Shown here in pieces: positions 59,958-64,000 of a DNA stretch of 64,000 bases. Position 1 is the first letter of the stretch; every line of letters begins with the position of its first letter. Source of the stretch: Anisakis pegreffii (taxonomy: Eukaryota; Nematoda; Chromadorea; Rhabditida; Anisakidae); the NCBI GenBank assembly GCA_035041965.1, contig JAPYMA010001337.1, positions 1 to 64,000 on the forward strand, written 5' to 3'. Under the pieces are notes generated by a model. It saw only the letters and a list, made by a program, of their open reading frames with translations, made no database searches and was not told the origin of the DNA. A program made the position numbers and the translations under genes.

Positions 59958-61999
59958 CTAGCTTAAATGCCTCTTATCTTTCCTCTAATGAACATATATA
60001 TAGCATAAATGCATAAACAAATTCCTCCCGAAAACATACGCCCTTTTAATTCATTCACTTATGATTGACTTGTTATTGTGGTTGCTAATATAGGTCCGTC
60101 CGTTACTGCTGTTGCTGTGAACTCAGTATATCTCGTCCAACTTGTCACTATTGTTACGAATTAGAATATTATTCGTTTATTGTTATTGTTTGTCGGATAT
60201 ATTCCCGGTTCTGCTGTTGTCACTGTTAGTCACACAGTAATCCCTTCGTCAGAAACAACACAATCCAATCCAACCTAATTCACTTCATTCGACAATCCAA
60301 CTCATCGACAGATGGGTAGTATTGTTAGGCTTTTCAGTTCATAGCTGAACTTGAAACGAGGATATAGAACAAGAGTGAATATATGAACTATTCTACCGAA
60401 ACATACTTGAGATATGAAATTACGGTGCAATTAAGTTTATTGATCAATTAAAGAGCACTTCGAGTGTAACAAAGCGTAATAGGCAGCAATTAAAGAAACG
60501 ATTAAATAAAAACGGTGATAGTATTGAACAAAACGATCTATTTTTGGTCATAACATGATCATCAAGATCTTGAAAACTGCGTTCGCATCAAGCCAATCAA
60601 CTATTGAAATTTAGTCCATTCATGAAAAATAAATTGGAACAACAAAAAACTGCTAACAATTCTAATCAGTATTTACTTCAACGATCAACAAAAATTTATA
60701 TGTTCATCAAGGTAGTGTCATGCGAAAAAGAGCAACATATCATTTGCACATGGGAGATGAATGAGAAAAGAAGAATCCAATAAGACAATCGTAAGATAAA
60801 TAATTGGGAACTGCCTGTGATACTCAACGATATGATCGATTATAATTAACTTTCTAGTAGCATGTAACTGCCGATGCAAAAGATTGAGTACAGATTCAAA
60901 AACCGAAAATATTTCGAGAATTTGAACCTTTTTGAAGGTGATGCTCAATCGTATCATATCGTTGTGCTAATTCCACAGGCACTCAACTTTGAAAAGAATC
61001 GACTGAAAGACATAAGGCAGACATACTTACTACAGTCTTCGGTCATGGAATTGCCATATTTTTCACAAAAAATTTATACAAAACAAAATAAATCTGCGAC
61101 TTGCTCTACTGCAACAAGTCAAGCTGAAAAAATGAACTGTGCCCATTTACGATCAATGTATATCATACTAATGAGTAGAGCAATGACACCAGTCTGCATT
61201 TTTTTCACTGAATACAATTATAATGCGTATAACATCACAACACTTGTCAGTATCCCAATCATAGCATTGAAAGTACATAATAATTGAAACAATATGTATG
61301 CATGGCACTACTGCAGAAGCTAACAGATGTTCGGGCACAACAGATAAAGCAGTACATTATGTCTCCTTCAACCGGACTGATAGACATTCAACTCAGAATC
61401 ACAGAGAGCAATGCTTTTTGAATAAAAGCGATTAATTAAAAATGGGAAAACAATTTAAAATACGATAATTCTGAATTAAATAGTGAACGCAGCAAACCAA
61501 ATAAACAAGCTTGACTGTTGCAAATAAGAAATCAACTTCAAATTAATTTATCAAGCATACGCGATAAAATTGAACTCAGCACTTCAATCACCTCAAACTC
61601 TTCATAAATCCCCTCCTAGAAAGAAGTAGCCGTTCAAGGAAACAATTTCCCTGAACGATTAATTCAGTGATATGACAGTCATTAACAAAACACGACCAAT
61701 TAATCCATTATGAGATATCACATTTCAAAACGTAAGTATATAACTGATTGTATGTGAAAGTTACCGTACGATAGCACTGAAACGATGCGCTTTAATACGA
61801 TAGATCACATATGCACATTACTATACTGCAAAACAAAACAAAATCCAAAAACGATGTTTTGTCTTTGGCACCAAAATACCCAACAAGATGAAAATTGAAA
61901 CCTTCCAAAAGATAACAAGTAAATTTAACAAAAGATAACATTTTCGAACGTACGACTCATTTAAAGTGCAGTACGATGGAAGTTTACTGATGGTAACGA
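59956..61999. other. No gene recognised
   Basis: AT-rich region downstream of the PDI-like gene. The 137-residue frame at 60874-61287 is AT-driven in composition and has no recognisable domain. Confidence 0.45.
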
Positions 62000-64000
62000 T
62001 CATAATTCAGAATGCTCATCGAGATGTTGATTATCTTCCTTCAATGCATCCACAAAATCAGCAGGTGTGTGTTTACCACGGTATTCATGCATTTCACCAC
62101 TAATAAATAATTTAAATGTGGGGTAGTCCTTAATTTTCAGCTCATCGCAAATACCTGAAATCGATTCGAGCAGTTGTTGGTCAGTTACATACAATTACCA
62201 TAAATACAAAATATACTGAAATTTCTTAGCAGTTCAAAGGAAATTATCTGAAATCGTTCGCTTTATTTAATGCAGTATTTTGATGGTAAAGTAAGAGGAA
62301 CAACTGGAAGCATCATCCATACATTCTTCGTAAAGGCAGTGGTGAAGGTTGCATCTTAAAATGTTCAATTATAAAGAGATGAAAGTAAGAATAACAACAA
62401 AAAGAATAACAACTCACTTCTAGCATAACTGCAGTCAACAGTTACAAACTTAAGATGCTTCGCAGTTGCAGCAGCTTCATAGAACGCGTTCCTCGCATCC
62501 TCACAAGTTTTGCACACTCAAATAACAGAATTATTTTAATGATTCAAACCTAATGACGAGTTTTCTGTTCACTTCGAACAATTATCCTCAAATACGACAC
62601 GCTTCAGGAACCTAAACTCAGTCAACAAAATCAAATCTTTGAAGCGAGAGAATGAGTGATAATGGCGAAAAAAATTTTGCAAAATTTAATTGGATGTTAG
62701 TTGCTGACGTAGAAATAAATAAAGTGGGTGCTTAAAAGACAATAATTAATGGCAAGTGGTAAGGAAAGTGCTGAATGTTTGAATACACGAGAGATATTAA
62801 GGAGTTTTGGGGGATATGATTAGCTAAGATCATACTGAAACAGTGATATCCGGAAAGACACAATGTTGGATATGTTGTCAAACTGTCGCAGTAGAGTTCT
62901 TGTGTGATGCCGATGTATATTTATGTACCCCTAATCGTTGCAGTCATGTGATTTAGCAGTTATTGCACAACACTTCGGACTGCATAGTCGATGTGTGGGT
63001 CAATTATTTCAACATTGTGTCCTCAACTTTTTGAAAAACAATAAATTCGAGACTCATCTGGAGGTTACGTCTTGACTGTAACCAACGCTGAGGTTAAGGT
63101 TGATGCTCAGGCTCACGCTGAGTTTAGTGTTGGTGTTTAGGCTGAGCCTGATGTTCATGCTTAGACTTAGATTGAGATTCAGCTCGGACCCACGGCTGAC
63201 CCTAACGTAAGGCTGAGGCTCAGCGTGAAAAGGAATACTCAATGTGACAAGTTCGTTAACAACAGAACATTATGCTGATTGCGTAGCTGCAGTACGTATT
63301 TCATATCTGTTAATGAAAACAGAACGTCCTACCGCGAAAATCGAGCACTTCATATTGAATCCCACACTAAAACGTGTAATTCTATTCGATATTATTGCTT
63401 CATAAATGATAAAAATAAATTACGTGGTGAAGAAAAGTAGACAAGCGCTTTGTCGGATGAAATCATCTCTTTAAAGTTCCCATCATTAGCCGTTTGTACG
63501 TATTCGTCAACGTTTGATTTGACTGGAGGCGATTGCTCACTGAAAGAGATGAATTTTTGAAGAGAATAGATAAGTGAGCGAAAATAATTTTCAATTTTTC
63601 GATGAAAAGTCGAATTCATTTTTTGGGATCACTATTCAAATGTTTGCAACGTTCGCTAAATAAAATAAATTTTCAAAAAGAATACAAGCCGAAAAGCGCA
63701 GCTCTATAAGAATTCTATTAGAAGCAATGTTTAAAATAAGAATGAAGTAAATAAACAGCAGTCAGTTCAAGAATAAAAAACTGCAAATTGCTAAGATAAA
63801 CCCACGAATAGTCCTTATGTCCAGCCTGCTTAACGAAATCAACGAACGCCTGGGCGTTATCATATCTGCCGTGGTAATCAAGTCGATTCTTACCGTAAGA
63901 TAGATAAATAATGGTTGGGAAACCCTTCAAAAAGATTGATAGAAAATATTTTCTCAACAAATTTTGCAACACATCATTGCCATCATCGACAGCATAAAAT
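62000..64000 (-). CDS. ER thioredoxin/PDI-family protein, PDIA5-like, 5' part outside the window
   Basis: Exons 63806-63924, 63424-63539, 62418-62516 and 62000-62154 join in phase, ending at TGA. The first exon is the end of one thioredoxin fold (GFPTIIYLSYGKNRLDYHGR, with the cis-proline). A second domain follows: FKEMISSDKALVYFSSP, then CKTC at the CxxC active-site position, HLKFVTVDCSYAR and KIKDYPTFKLFISGEMHEY. The chain ends FVDALKEDNQHLDEHSEL. The terminal HSEL resembles KDEL-type ER retention signals. Order and tail most resemble PDIA5, though the usual CGHC or CPHC is CKTC here. The frame stays open from 63924 to the window edge, so where that exon begins is unclear. More thioredoxin domains and a signal peptide are expected beyond the edge. 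Confidence 0.8.
63060..63235. repeat. Degenerate GGCTGAG / TTAGGCTGAG repeat in an intron
   Basis: Short imperfect units such as AACGCTGAGGTTAAGG, TTTAGGCTGAGCC and AAGGCTGAGGCTCAGCG within the PDI-like gene's intron. Same motif as the MITE cores at 5548, 36259 and 50818. Confidence 0.6.

Noticed and set aside
60874..61287. 137-codon plus-strand frame
   Set aside because: AT-driven composition and no motif; overlaps a minus-strand frame of similar quality.
1..64000. A novel defence or biosynthetic gene cluster
   Set aside because: The recognisable genes are unrelated conserved housekeeping genes of a eukaryote; nothing suggests a cluster acting together. The palindrome is the main anomaly.

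Overview
This is eukaryotic DNA, most likely from a parasitic nematode. It is AT-rich, has short exons with TTTCAG-type acceptors, and holds conserved animal single-copy genes (PABPN1, MRPS27, RNF141, an FBXO25/32 F-box gene, an EEF1AKMT4-type methyltransferase and a PDI-family protein) among many decayed transposons and satellite arrays. Some repeats contain TTAGGC-like units, the nematode telomere motif. The species cannot be named from sequence alone. No CRISPR array, operon, prophage or rRNA gene was seen, and no tRNA was recognised by eye.

Positions 1-26595 form one giant inverted repeat, centred near 13298 on a TA-rich hinge. Base i pairs with base 26596-i; inside a one-base homopolymer difference this becomes 26595-i. 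Each arm of about 13.2 kb carries, from the outside inward: an ATT/TAA microsatellite, a methyltransferase gene, a decayed non-LTR retrotransposon, a MITE, a decayed piggyBac transposase, a hAT-MITE fragment, a promoter-like region, and the F-box gene. The F-box gene runs toward the hinge and loses its last exon in both arms, because the hinge lies inside its final intron. This could be a real recent palindromic duplication or a fold-back assembly artefact, and it is the most notable feature of the window.

Positions 26596-32800 are repeat-rich: a 31-bp satellite of exactly 12 units, a GAATAGAACAG array, a two-copy repeat, and a 1250-bp hAT-like element with an intact 8-bp target duplication. 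No gene there is convincing.

Positions 32800-64000 are the normal gene-bearing part. In order they hold PABPN1 (-), MRPS27 (-), RNF141 (+), a 16-exon glutamine-rich nuclear-type coiled-coil gene (-), and the 3' part of an ER thioredoxin/PDI-like gene (-) that runs off the right edge. For the first four, I spliced complete reading frames by hand, and the phases close (210, 466, 241 and 775 codons); the PDI-like exons also join in phase. Introns and gaps carry MITEs, minisatellites and a perfect 50-bp palindrome. The genes share no obvious pathway. They cover mRNA polyadenylation, mitochondrial translation, ubiquitin ligation (RNF141 and the F-box gene), protein lysine methylation and ER folding.
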